28,882 bases of DNA from a virus. Under the pieces are notes generated by a model. It did no database searches and was not told where the DNA came from. It worked only from the letters and a program-made list of their open reading frames with translations. Positions 12,806 through 22,223 of the stretch are shown here, piece after piece (position 1 is the stretch's first letter; each line of letters starts with the position of its first letter). The stretch covers positions 1 to 28,882 of the IMG/VR virus record IMGVR_UViG_3300025168_000457, one strand, 5' to 3'. The position numbers were made by a program, and so were the translations under genes.

Positions 12806-13270
12806 ATGGCAGATACGGATTTAAATGTAGCCACACTAACAGTAACAATAACAGAAGCATTAGCTATAGGGCATGATAATGGCTCTTCAGATAGTTTAGA
12901 TTTTGCTCAAACCTATACACATACTTTTGGCAGTATTGTGAACACATCTAAAAGAATTATAAAATTAGCAAATACAAATTTAACTGAAGTGGCTACTTTT
13001 GGGTCTACAACTGCGGATGCTGCTTTTGTAAGAGCTGATGTAAGATATATTAGGGTGACTAATTTAGATGGAACTGATGCGCTACAAGTAGGATTAGATG
13101 ATGAGGATTCTGATGCTGGCTATACATCTGTTGCTGCAAATAGCAGTATTATGTATACAGGAACAACTGTAGAGGGAGGAAATGGAGGATCAACATTAGA
13201 TAATGCTACTGCCTTAAAAGTAAAAGGCGTTGCTAATCATCAATTAGAAGTATTTATTGCTTCTGTATAA
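12806..13270 (+). CDS. Beta-rich virion protein, 154 aa (possible tail/neck or decoration component)
   Basis: 154 aa, 6 nt after the preceding stop. Thr/Ala/Asp-rich, few Lys or aromatic residues, no Cys, no membrane part. It reads LNVATLTVTITEALAIGHDN, then RIIKLANTNLTEVATFGST, then VRYIRVTNLDGTDALQVGLD, and near the end ALKVKGVANHQLEVFIASV. The order 'x-V-x-I-T-E-x-[LV]-x-[IL]-G ... [RK]-I-[IV]-x-[LI] ... [VD]-x-[RY]-[IL]-R-[IV]-T-N-x-D' is common in small phage beta-sandwich virion proteins. Placement between ring genes argues for a neck/tail component, although the fold type is also used on capsid surfaces. The exact role is unresolved. Confidence 0.65.
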   Translation: MADTDLNVATLTVTITEALAIGHDNGSSDSLDFAQTYTHTFGSIVNTSKRIIKLANTNLTEVATFGSTTADAAFVRADVRYIRVTNLDGTDALQVGLDDEDSDAGYTSVAANSSIMYTGTTVEGGNGGSTLDNATALKVKGVANHQLEVFIASV

Positions 13271-13281
13271 AATAATATATT

Positions 13282-14388
13282 ATGCACATACAGATAGATA
13301 GAGTTTTTACAACTGTAGCTAGAAATTTAGGATTAAAAGATTTTTCTAGATATACAAATAACTGGATAGAATGGTCTTATGAAGCTGAGAAGCTTATAGG
13401 TAGTAAAGATACGTTTGTTCAAAAAGAAGCTACATATGATGCTTCTGGTGCTCAAGCTACAGGAACTATAACATTTGCAGCTAATCCTACATCTGGCGAT
13501 TCTATTACACTAAATGGTGTAAAACTATATTTTAGAAACTCTACAGATTTAGGAGAGGCCAAATCTCCTAATGAAATAGAGATAGGAGCTACATTAGCGG
13601 CTACACTGGACAATACAACAGCTCAATATGGTTTAAATCAAAGTTTAACAGGATTGGTAGATGTTTCTGCTGGTACAGGAACATATACTAATTCGGCAAT
13701 ATATAATTATCCAGAAGCTTTAAATGTTGCAGATTATAGTATAAATACAACTACTGGAGTGCTGACTATAACAATAAAAGAAATAGGTCCAAAAGGTAAT
13801 GAATACACATTAGCTTCAGATAATGCTAATGCTAAAGTTAATGGATTAAATTTAACTGGAGGAAAAGGAATTTTTAGAAATCAACAACTTACATTACCTG
13901 AAAACAATATTAAATTACTAGCAGTTAGAGTGGGAACTGATGATTCAGATCATGAGCATAAAGAATTAAGAAAGACTGGAGCAGTTCATAGAGGAAGAGT
14001 GGGTAAAACTACTGATGACTCTCAACAAAGATCTTTTAGGTATTATGTAGATGGTAATAGACTGAATATACAACATGATAATTTAGATGAAATTACTATT
14101 GTTTATTTAGCTTATCCTGTAGATTTAAGAGGTTGGCCTAAAATTAAAGAAGGTCATGAAACAGCAGTCGCTCAATATATAATGTGGCAAATGAAATTAA
14201 TAGAATTTTATAATGGTAAACTACCTCAGTATATAACTAAAGAATTAGAAAAAAGATGGTATTTCTTATGTGGTAAAACTAGAGGTGATGATGGTATGCC
14301 AACTTCAGAAGAATTAAAACAAATAGGCAACATGTGGAATACACTAGTTCCCATAACAAACGATGGGAACAGTTTAACAAACCATTAG
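13282..14388 (+). CDS. Ring / tail-connector protein with an inserted beta domain, 368 aa
   Basis: 368 aa. Residues 1-50 are helical (VFTTVARNLGLKDFSRYTNN, WIEWSYEAEKLIGSKDTFV). Residues about 197-368 continue a connector-type protein: LTLPENNIKLLAVRVG, ITIVYLAYPVDLRGWPKIKE, YIMWQMKLIEFYNGKLPQYI, and a final RGDDGMPTSEELKQIGNMWNTLVPI that strongly recalls ring proteins of crAss-like phages ('Y-x-A-[YF]-P-V-D-x-x-G-x-P-x-I ... M-P-[ST]-x-[ED]-E'). Between them, residues about 57-195 form a separate module: TGTITFAANPTSGDSITLNG, IGATLAATLDN, ADYSINTTTGVLTITI, KGNEYTLASDN and LNLTGGKG, a pattern known from phage tail-sheath and other virion proteins. The gene ends 1 nt before the muzzle ATG, consistent with a ring that contacts the muzzle. 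Confidence 0.75.
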   Translation: MHIQIDRVFTTVARNLGLKDFSRYTNNWIEWSYEAEKLIGSKDTFVQKEATYDASGAQATGTITFAANPTSGDSITLNGVKLYFRNSTDLGEAKSPNEIEIGATLAATLDNTTAQYGLNQSLTGLVDVSAGTGTYTNSAIYNYPEALNVADYSINTTTGVLTITIKEIGPKGNEYTLASDNANAKVNGLNLTGGKGIFRNQQLTLPENNIKLLAVRVGTDDSDHEHKELRKTGAVHRGRVGKTTDDSQQRSFRYYVDGNRLNIQHDNLDEITIVYLAYPVDLRGWPKIKEGHETAVAQYIMWQMKLIEFYNGKLPQYITKELEKRWYFLCGKTRGDDGMPTSEELKQIGNMWNTLVPITNDGNSLTNH

Positions 14389-14389
14389 T

Positions 14390-17300
14390 ATGGCAAAAAA
14401 AAATAAACCTCAAGATCCCCAAACATCAAGTCCAGGAATCTCTAAACCAGAAAGTTTCACTCATGGGATGATTAGTGATCTTGACCCTCACTTTCAATTA
14501 GAAGGAAGTTATGAGGATGGTCAAAACATTAGATTAACTAATTCAACAGGAGATACATTTACAGTAGAAAATATAGAAGGTAATAGTTTATTTGTTGATT
14601 TAGCAAATCCTTTTCCAAATGACAATACTAAAGGAATATCTACAATAGCAGATCAAGGTGTTGGTGCAAATTTTGCAAATGATTATCCAACATTTTTAGA
14701 TAGAGGTCCTAATCCGTTTTTTGGACCTGGAGCTCCAAGACCTGATAATTTAGAATTATCTAATAGATGTTCTATTGTAGGTCATGTTTCCTACGCAAGT
14801 CAATTACTGTTAATGATAGTTGGTAGATTTGAATGGGCTAATACTCCAGGAGGTAATGTTTACCAAGAAACAGATAGAACTATATTTTTAATGGTTGATT
14901 TTGATCATGAATTACAAGTTAAAAAAGTTACAGATTTAAGAGTTTGTTATTCAGCTTCATCACAGCAATATCCAGATTTAAACATGGATTTAGATATTCC
15001 TGTTAGAATAGAGCATCTTATTGAAAACGAAAGTATTTCTAGAATTTATTGGACAGATAATAAAAATCAATTAAGAACATTAAATATAAAGCAATCCAGA
15101 TTAGACGAATTAAGTAAAAGCTCTTTAGATATAACTCCTTTAATGAAGCCATCACAACCTACTCTTGCTAGTACTTTAAGTGGATCTTTGCCTGTAGGTG
15201 TTTATCAGTATTGTTATAAGTATATTTCAGAAAATGGGGGAGAATCAACTTTTTCTCCTTTAAGTAATATTTATCATGTTTCAGATCAAGCGTTTGGTAG
15301 CTCTACATTATATGGGGGTGGGCCAAAAGGTAATTTAGGAACACAAGGATTTCAAATTAATATAAATGATATAGATGTAAGTTTTGAATATATTGAATTA
15401 TATGCATTGCTTTATGAAGAGCAAAATAATGCTCCAAGAGTTTGTGTAGTTTCAAGAAATAAACTTTCTGGTACACAGTCTACATTTCAACATACAGTAT
15501 GGAATAATGAAGTTCCAAATGGTTTAGAAGAAATATTAATAGAGTCAAATACATTTGATGTTTGTAAAGATATTGCAATTAAAGATAATATTTTATTTGC
15601 TGCAAATCTAAGGCAAAAAAGAAATTTTATTTCTGAGAAAGAATGGAATGTTAAAGTTTTAAGATGGAGAATAAAGGATGGTACTTCTTTGCAAGAGTTA
15701 GACGCAATGCTAACAACAAGCGATACAGAAGTTAAGCATTATCAGGGAACAACAGGATCACCTGTAGAGATTGGCAATCAACAAAATTATAATTCAGAGT
15801 ATTGTGGGCACGGACAGTTATTAGGAAGCACTGGATCTATGTATGACGCAACAACCGCAACTTATGATCACCTTAACTATGATGGTAATTTAAATAACCC
15901 TATGTGGACAACATGTGTTGCTAATCAAAGACATGGTTCTGGTGGTACTTCTTCTATAGTTAAAACTAAATTTGAATATAGATTTTTAGCTGATAGAATG
16001 ACATTAGGAGCAGAAAGCTTTGAATATGCACATAATGGCCTAGGTGGTTGTCGTATATCATTTGGAATAGAAGAGAAAATTGCAGATCAATCTCAGAATG
16101 CATATAATTCTCCTTTTATATCTTCAACTAGTATGGGGGACGAAACTATTACTGAATTTTCAAGTATACCTGGCACTCCTGCTGGGCCTTCTGGTGATAC
16201 TACATTTAGAGCATCTATGAATTTAGGTGGATCAAAAGACCCTCATTTAGCTGGAAATAAAAGAGGATATCAAAGGGGTGATATTTATAGATTTGGAGTT
16301 CAAACTTATGATTTAAATGGATCTCCAGGAAATGTATTATGGATTGGAGATATAGAGACTCCACATCAGTATGATGTTTTAAGAATGGTTGATATTAAAA
16401 AAACAAGAGGAGGTGCTGGTGGAGGCTATTCTCCTACTCGTCCTACTAATAATTTAGCTAATTATCAAGCGCAAGGTTACACTACAGGATGGAGTTTAGA
16501 GTCTGGAGATCACTTTATATCTCTTCCGAACATTAAAGACTATAGATTATCTCATATTTATGGGCATACTGTACCTCCTGTAGATGTAGAATGGTTTACT
16601 GATAGACATAATGAGGGTACTCAAAATTTAAAAGCATATATAAAACCTAATGGAAATGAATTAAATTCCGCTATTAAACCAGGCACATCTTCTGATAAAG
16701 CAATAGATGGACGTGTAAAAGCTATGCCAGCATGGAATAACTGGCAAGTTTCTGGGTCGGCTTATGGCATGGATTTAGAAAACTTTGATAAAACACATTA
16801 TTTATATGATTTATATGTAGCTTTTGAATTTATAATACCAGATGAAGTGGTAAAAAAAATATCTGGATTTAGAGTTGTAAGAGCAGAAAGAACAGAAGAG
16901 GATAGAAGAATAATACAACAAGGATTATTAAATCAAACTGCACAATATGGAAACTCTAAATATGGACAAAAATACGGTTATGATACAACTAGATTTTCAA
17001 CAGAAGACAATAAAGCTTTTGACGAAGACCCAATATTTGTAAATCAATGGAATGATCAATCTAGCGGATCAACAGCAGGAGTCCCAACATTACCTGAACA
17101 ACCAGAATATAATGTATATTTAAATGGATACTTAGGGCTTGCTGAAAATTCTCATATGGCATTTTATCATAATACTGCAGGTGATTTTACAAGCGGAACT
17201 TTTAATGGAGTAGCAACTACAGGAGGGAATACAGCAGGAAAAGTTTTTTATTGGCCAGAAAGAGAAGATTCAAAACAATGGGCTGGTGGTGGCGCAGAGG

Positions 17301-20300
17301 ATGCAAGAGGAGAAGGAGATAATTCTCTTTTACATGGAGGCCCAGGAACATATGGAAATCATTTTAGACACTCTGCTTATTTTGGTAGTTATGATAAATT
17401 TAATAATCATACTTCTGCAGGTGATCCAAATGTAACATCTCAAACAGCCACTCACATAAGTGGTAGTATTTTTACATTAGACGCTCCTGATAGTGCATTT
17501 GGAATTAGACCATATGTTTATAGAGAAGGAGATATATTAAGAATAGATGGCTCATTAAAATTATCTGACGAAACAAGGTACAGAACAGCTACATCAACTT
17601 GGGGGCCTAATTATCCTAATTATAGTTTTGCACACAATAGAGGTATGAGTAAAAAATCTCATGATTTAAATGATTCTCCTAATACTTATGGTTGGGGAAT
17701 AAATGGTGGGTACGAAAATTGGAGACCAGAAGCAACTGATCACACACTTAGGCAAGCTTTGTCTTTTTGCACAAGAAAAGATATAGATGATAATTATGCT
17801 GTTCTTATAGGAAAGTATTATTGTTATGATCCATATTTTGGAATAGGAATGGAAATTGATGGCGGTTTATTCGCTGGAGAAAATAAATCTACTGGAGGTA
17901 ATGCTTCCCCAAAAAACCAATATGGATGGCAATTACCTATATCAGCATCTAAAGAAATAACAGATGGTGAAATAGTACCAAATGGATTTTTTAAAGTCTC
18001 TAAAAGAGTTAAGTACAATAAAGTAAGTGGATTTTCAAACAATACTTTAGGATATGTTAAACGTGCTACTATAAATAATACTAACAATCCTGGTCTGGCA
18101 GCTTTTTCAGAAACAGGCACTAGCTATGTCTTTGGAGGTGTAAATTCTAAGATAGCTTATATAAATGATAAAGCTGGTGGATCAGCAAATCAATATGCAG
18201 ATGTAAAAAAACAAGACTATACTTATGATACTGTCTCTACTTTACAAATGGGATTAAGGAGTATTTTAATTGAGGTAGATAATAGATATAGTGAAGTGAG
18301 AAAATTTAATTCTTCTGAAAGTTATTGGGCAAATATAAGTAGTTATCCAGACGCTAATTATAATTGCTGGTTTGCTCCATTAAATCTATCTGCTTTATAT
18401 ACTCACTCTAACTGGAGAGCAGAAGATAAAGACGGTCTATCAGGTACTAGTTCATATTTAGCAGGATATAATAGCCATTTTATTTTCCCATATCTATCAG
18501 CATGGATATCAAACTATGGCGATATAGGTTTATCTAACAATGATCAAGAAGCTCATGATTCTGGTCCAATTCAAAACTTTAGTAATAGAGGAAAAGATTT
18601 AGTTCCTTTTAAATATTTATGTTCTATTGTAAGAAAAACTACACCCTATGGAGGATATAATAAAGGGTCTATTGAAAAAACACGATATATTGCTTGTGGT
18701 AATTTTCATCCTATAGGAGCAAGTTCTGGTAATACACAAGGACATGTTTCTCAAGTATTTGGTGGTGATACATTTGTTAATTTATATTCTCATCAAAAAA
18801 CTTCTACTCCTTACATGAAAAAATCTGCTGCTAGGTGGCAAGTATTTCCAGTAGAATCTTATGTGAATACAGATATGAGAAGTGGATTAACATTAAACTC
18901 ATCAGATACTGTAATAGGTAAAGAAATGAATCAAGCCCCTTACAGTAATGACTGGCTGTACAATAGTGTTTATTCTCAAACAAATAATATTAAATCTGGG
19001 TTAGCGGTAGATGAAGACAAGTTTGATGATAGTTTAAATTTACCTTATGAAATTGCTTATTCTAATACAAAAATATTAGGACAAACATCAGATGCATTTA
19101 GAGTATTCCCTATAAATCAATTCCATGATATGGAAGGGTTATATGGAGAGATTAATAAAATAGTAAATTTTAAGAATGAGATATATATTTTACAAGACAC
19201 TGCTTTTGCAAAACTACTTGTAAATCCTTTATCTATGTTAAGTGACGATTCTGGTACATCTTTATTTACTGGAACAGGAGAAACTGTAGAAAATCATATT
19301 TATATATCAACTAAATATGGAACAAGACATAGATTTAGTGTAGCAATGAGTGAGAAATCACTTTATTTTGTTGATAGTAATTTTGGTAGACTATTTAAAT
19401 ATGATACAGAAAAACTAATATCTTTAGGTGATGCTTTAGGTCAAAGAAATTATTTAAAACAAATCATTAAAGAATGGGAGCAAAGAGCTTATAGAATTTG
19501 CCCCACTGATGGTTCAGTACACCCTACTCTGTATAGTCTGTTAGATAGTGTTGTAAAGCCAGATGGAAGCAGAAACTATCTTTCTGATAATCCATTAAGT
19601 TTTTTAGGTATAACTTCTATATATGATTTTAAAAATAAAGAATTATTAATTACGTTTCATAATTCTTCATGGAATAGTAAAAACGATAAAAGACAAATTT
19701 TTGCAAGAATAGAGGATAATCATTCAACAGATAATACACAATATTCACAGCCAGTAGGTGATTCAGAAACATTAGTATACAGTGAAGCCATTAATGCTTT
19801 TACATCTAAGTATAGTGTTGCACCACCTCAATGGTTAACTGGAGGTCAAGGATCTTTTATACTTTGTCCAGAAAATGAAATTAATGTAAACTCTATATCT
19901 AATTTTAGTTTTACTGATGGATTCTCTGGTAGCAATACTATTTATCCTTATACTTTATCAGGAAGTCATACATCTACTCCTGATGGAACGACACTTCCTA
20001 GTAGAAATAGAAGATGTAATCCATTAAGATTATGGGTATGGGATAAACATATTGAACAAAAGAAAAATAATTTCTTTAGTAAAAAAGATGATGTTTTTAA
20101 ATTACAATCAGGTTTAGTATCTCCTGTAGACCCATCAGCACCAACTACATCTGGATTTGCTTTATTTTGGGAAGGAGTAAAAGAGGTGGCTGATGAAAGT
20201 TATATTGTAAAAATAATTAATAGTGAGGCTGCAAATAGTAAGGTATTTGATAATTGTAAAATAATAATGACCCCTAAGCATGTAGACTTTAGCTTTATAG

Positions 20301-21040
20301 ATTATACAACAGATATTACACACGATACTATCAATGTAAAAAATGTTTTGGATCTTAAGACAACAAATCTTGACGAAACTGAACAATTAGTTATTAATAG
20401 AAGATGGGATTTTAATGCAACAATGAATGGATGGCTTTTTTATTCTGGTGCTGCTAATGGATTTACAGCTCCCGACATATCACCAACTTATATTACTTTA
20501 GCATATAATGGAGATGGTCGCTTTAGAAGTCCAAGTCATGGAGAAGAAATTAATTTACCTGGTAAGTATAATAATATAATCAGAATGAGAGTTAGAAGAA
20601 CTCTTAATGGCAATAACTGGGAGGGTCAAGTATTTTGGCAAGGGCATGATCCTATAAGAAAAGCAAGTGGAGATTATGTTAATTTACCAGAAAGTGCAAC
20701 TAGAACTTCAATAATAGCCGAACCAGGAGGAATAGATAATGAATTTGTAATTATTGAATGGGACATGAGTTCTACTGTAGATTGGAACGATTCTACAATT
20801 CAGAGAATTAGAATAGATTTATCAGGTCCTACTGGAGAATCTACATTTGATGTTGATTGGGTGGAAATAGGAGGTTTAAAAACAGACAAGTATATAGATG
20901 GAATATTAAAAACTTCATTAAGAACTGAAAAAAGTCCACGTAGAACTAGAGGAACGTGGGCAAAAATCAAATATAGTGCCCAAACCACAGATAAATTTAA
21001 TATCTTTGCAATACTTGCAAAATATAGAAAAACCTATTAA
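14390..21040 (+). CDS. Muzzle/nozzle tail protein, 2216 aa, with a C-terminal carbohydrate-binding-like domain
   Basis: 2216 aa, the largest gene in the window, ATG one base after the previous stop. N-terminus: SFTHGMISDLDPHFQLEGSY, then EDGQNIRLTNSTGDTFTVEN and IEGN (residues 22-64), the opening I recall from crAss-like 'tail stabilisation'/muzzle proteins. About 267-295: VGVYQYCYKYISENGGESTF-SPLS, an Ig/FN3-like strand pair also typical there. About 1590-1690: FRVFPINQFHDMEGLYGEIN, QDTAFAKLLVNP, LFTGTGETVENHIYISTKYG and GDALGQRNYL, beta-propeller-like and canonical for the family. The last 35 residues (SPRRTRGTWAKIKYSAQTTD to YRKTY) match the usual terminal strand set. Residues about 2003-2160 are an extra beta-sandwich resembling a carbohydrate-binding module. 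The protein would form the end of the short tail that contacts the host, with internal loops possibly acting in receptor binding. No tail-spike or fibre gene is seen, which increases that likelihood. Confidence 0.82.
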   Translation: MAKKNKPQDPQTSSPGISKPESFTHGMISDLDPHFQLEGSYEDGQNIRLTNSTGDTFTVENIEGNSLFVDLANPFPNDNTKGISTIADQGVGANFANDYPTFLDRGPNPFFGPGAPRPDNLELSNRCSIVGHVSYASQLLLMIVGRFEWANTPGGNVYQETDRTIFLMVDFDHELQVKKVTDLRVCYSASSQQYPDLNMDLDIPVRIEHLIENESISRIYWTDNKNQLRTLNIKQSRLDELSKSSLDITPLMKPSQPTLASTLSGSLPVGVYQYCYKYISENGGESTFSPLSNIYHVSDQAFGSSTLYGGGPKGNLGTQGFQININDIDVSFEYIELYALLYEEQNNAPRVCVVSRNKLSGTQSTFQHTVWNNEVPNGLEEILIESNTFDVCKDIAIKDNILFAANLRQKRNFISEKEWNVKVLRWRIKDGTSLQELDAMLTTSDTEVKHYQGTTGSPVEIGNQQNYNSEYCGHGQLLGSTGSMYDATTATYDHLNYDGNLNNPMWTTCVANQRHGSGGTSSIVKTKFEYRFLADRMTLGAESFEYAHNGLGGCRISFGIEEKIADQSQNAYNSPFISSTSMGDETITEFSSIPGTPAGPSGDTTFRASMNLGGSKDPHLAGNKRGYQRGDIYRFGVQTYDLNGSPGNVLWIGDIETPHQYDVLRMVDIKKTRGGAGGGYSPTRPTNNLANYQAQGYTTGWSLESGDHFISLPNIKDYRLSHIYGHTVPPVDVEWFTDRHNEGTQNLKAYIKPNGNELNSAIKPGTSSDKAIDGRVKAMPAWNNWQVSGSAYGMDLENFDKTHYLYDLYVAFEFIIPDEVVKKISGFRVVRAERTEEDRRIIQQGLLNQTAQYGNSKYGQKYGYDTTRFSTEDNKAFDEDPIFVNQWNDQSSGSTAGVPTLPEQPEYNVYLNGYLGLAENSHMAFYHNTAGDFTSGTFNGVATTGGNTAGKVFYWPEREDSKQWAGGGAEDARGEGDNSLLHGGPGTYGNHFRHSAYFGSYDKFNNHTSAGDPNVTSQTATHISGSIFTLDAPDSAFGIRPYVYREGDILRIDGSLKLSDETRYRTATSTWGPNYPNYSFAHNRGMSKKSHDLNDSPNTYGWGINGGYENWRPEATDHTLRQALSFCTRKDIDDNYAVLIGKYYCYDPYFGIGMEIDGGLFAGENKSTGGNASPKNQYGWQLPISASKEITDGEIVPNGFFKVSKRVKYNKVSGFSNNTLGYVKRATINNTNNPGLAAFSETGTSYVFGGVNSKIAYINDKAGGSANQYADVKKQDYTYDTVSTLQMGLRSILIEVDNRYSEVRKFNSSESYWANISSYPDANYNCWFAPLNLSALYTHSNWRAEDKDGLSGTSSYLAGYNSHFIFPYLSAWISNYGDIGLSNNDQEAHDSGPIQNFSNRGKDLVPFKYLCSIVRKTTPYGGYNKGSIEKTRYIACGNFHPIGASSGNTQGHVSQVFGGDTFVNLYSHQKTSTPYMKKSAARWQVFPVESYVNTDMRSGLTLNSSDTVIGKEMNQAPYSNDWLYNSVYSQTNNIKSGLAVDEDKFDDSLNLPYEIAYSNTKILGQTSDAFRVFPINQFHDMEGLYGEINKIVNFKNEIYILQDTAFAKLLVNPLSMLSDDSGTSLFTGTGETVENHIYISTKYGTRHRFSVAMSEKSLYFVDSNFGRLFKYDTEKLISLGDALGQRNYLKQIIKEWEQRAYRICPTDGSVHPTLYSLLDSVVKPDGSRNYLSDNPLSFLGITSIYDFKNKELLITFHNSSWNSKNDKRQIFARIEDNHSTDNTQYSQPVGDSETLVYSEAINAFTSKYSVAPPQWLTGGQGSFILCPENEINVNSISNFSFTDGFSGSNTIYPYTLSGSHTSTPDGTTLPSRNRRCNPLRLWVWDKHIEQKKNNFFSKKDDVFKLQSGLVSPVDPSAPTTSGFALFWEGVKEVADESYIVKIINSEAANSKVFDNCKIIMTPKHVDFSFIDYTTDITHDTINVKNVLDLKTTNLDETEQLVINRRWDFNATMNGWLFYSGAANGFTAPDISPTYITLAYNGDGRFRSPSHGEEINLPGKYNNIIRMRVRRTLNGNNWEGQVFWQGHDPIRKASGDYVNLPESATRTSIIAEPGGIDNEFVIIEWDMSSTVDWNDSTIQRIRIDLSGPTGESTFDVDWVEIGGLKTDKYIDGILKTSLRTEKSPRRTRGTWAKIKYSAQTTDKFNIFAILAKYRKTY

Positions 21041-21050
21041 AAAAAAGATT

Positions 21051-22223
21051 ATGAGTTATTCTGACATACTTAACGTTGTAAATCAATATGGATCTGGGAT
21101 GCAGAATTTATATGCAAATAAAGCTAATAATTTAAATAATGTTAATTTTAATGCAGGCCCAGTAAACCCTAATTCTTCAGGTGCATTTACACCAAAAACA
21201 GCTAGAGATATTTATAGTAGCTCTACAAATGTTAATAATCCTATGGCTTCCTTTAGTGATTATAAACCTTATTCAGGAGAAAACTTAATGATGCAGGGGA
21301 TGAAGGGAATGCAATATGCTAATATAGCTGGTAAAATTTCTCCTTATCTAGCATCTGGAGCATCTGATTTATATGGAGCTACTATAGGTAAAGGAACTGG
21401 ACTCGCTGGAGCTCAAAATTTTAATCTTGGTCCAGCCGCGGCAGTGTATGGTTTTACACAAAATCAAAACCCTTATGATTACACTCAAACAGAAAAATTA
21501 GGTACTTATGCTTCAACAGCTATGGCTGCTAGTCAGGTAGCTAAATTAGCTGGTGTAGGGGCTACTACTGGTATTGGAGGGGCTACTGTTGCCCCTATTC
21601 TTGGAATGAATCCTTTTGTATTATTAGGTAGTTTAATATTAGGAAGTATTTGGAGTAAAAAGAAAAAGAGAAAAGCAAAAGCTAATATAAAGAGAGTAAA
21701 GGCAGAAATTAAGGAGCAGCAAGATGATATTTATAGCTCAAGAGAAGATCAAGTAAAAGAAATGAGACAAGATATGTTATCCCAGCAAACAACAGATTTG
21801 TATAATCAAAGACAAGGAAGATACGATAATCAATACGGTGGAGCTTATGCTGAAGAAGGAATGAAGATGGATGAGAATATAGTTGCTGAATTTACAGGAA
21901 ATGAATTAATTGTAAATGATCAAGATAAAGTAGAGAAAGGATTAGCTAGTGGAAATTATGCTATGGCTTCTGCTCCTATTAGAAAAGCAATGAATAATAA
22001 ACAATTAACTCCAGGACCTGAAACACATCAAGGCAATCCAATGCCTGTAGATATTGAAGGTAATATATATGTAGGTGGAGGTAAACTTCCTTTTAAAGCA
22101 AAAAAAGGATCTGGTATATATGACCATGCTACAGATCAATTTAAGTCAACTATGACTGATAAAGAAATAGCTATGGTAGCACAAGAGAATATTAATAAGT
22201 GGGAATCAAACGGAATGGCATAA
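21051..22223 (+). CDS. Ejection (internal virion) protein candidate 1, 390 aa, with one membrane-like segment
   Basis: The start chosen is ATG 21051, 10 nt after the muzzle stop and preceded by an A-rich leader; a longer frame from 20976 would overlap the muzzle gene by 65 nt and adds an unlikely 25 residues. 390 aa. Residues 1-170 are Asn/Gly/Ser/Ala-rich. About 174-201 is hydrophobic and Gly-rich (APILGMNPFVLLGSLILGSI), followed at once by KKKKRKAK, like a single membrane-inserting segment with a positive-inside flank. About 210-270 is a charged coiled coil. The C-terminal part (EFTGNELIVNDQDKVEKGLA to GGGKLPFKAKKGSGIYDHAT) is a small compact domain of a type I recall in Bacteroidota phage virion proteins. 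By position after the muzzle, and by the hydrophobic segment, it parallels T7 gp14: packaged in the head and released to form part of the DNA-translocation channel. Confidence 0.65.
   Translation: MSYSDILNVVNQYGSGMQNLYANKANNLNNVNFNAGPVNPNSSGAFTPKTARDIYSSSTNVNNPMASFSDYKPYSGENLMMQGMKGMQYANIAGKISPYLASGASDLYGATIGKGTGLAGAQNFNLGPAAAVYGFTQNQNPYDYTQTEKLGTYASTAMAASQVAKLAGVGATTGIGGATVAPILGMNPFVLLGSLILGSIWSKKKKRKAKANIKRVKAEIKEQQDDIYSSREDQVKEMRQDMLSQQTTDLYNQRQGRYDNQYGGAYAEEGMKMDENIVAEFTGNELIVNDQDKVEKGLASGNYAMASAPIRKAMNNKQLTPGPETHQGNPMPVDIEGNIYVGGGKLPFKAKKGSGIYDHATDQFKSTMTDKEIAMVAQENINKWESNGMA

Noticed and set aside
17824-18120. Minus-strand 98-codon ORF within the muzzle gene
   Set aside because: It is fully inside a 2216-aa gene with family-like sequence; no start context and shadow-type composition.
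21001-21008. TATCTTTG at the end of the muzzle gene as a promoter
   Set aside because: No TTG at the right distance, it lies inside coding sequence, and about a dozen chance matches to TAnnTTTG are expected on this strand.
20976-21050. Upstream extension of ejection protein candidate 1 to an ATG at 20976
   Set aside because: It would overlap the conserved C-terminal end of the muzzle gene by 65 nt; ATG 21051 has a good A-rich leader right after the muzzle stop.
22199-22222. Upstream extension of ejection protein candidate 2 to 22199
   Set aside because: The TAATG junction at 22221-22225 matches the coupling style used throughout the window; the extra eight residues have no support.
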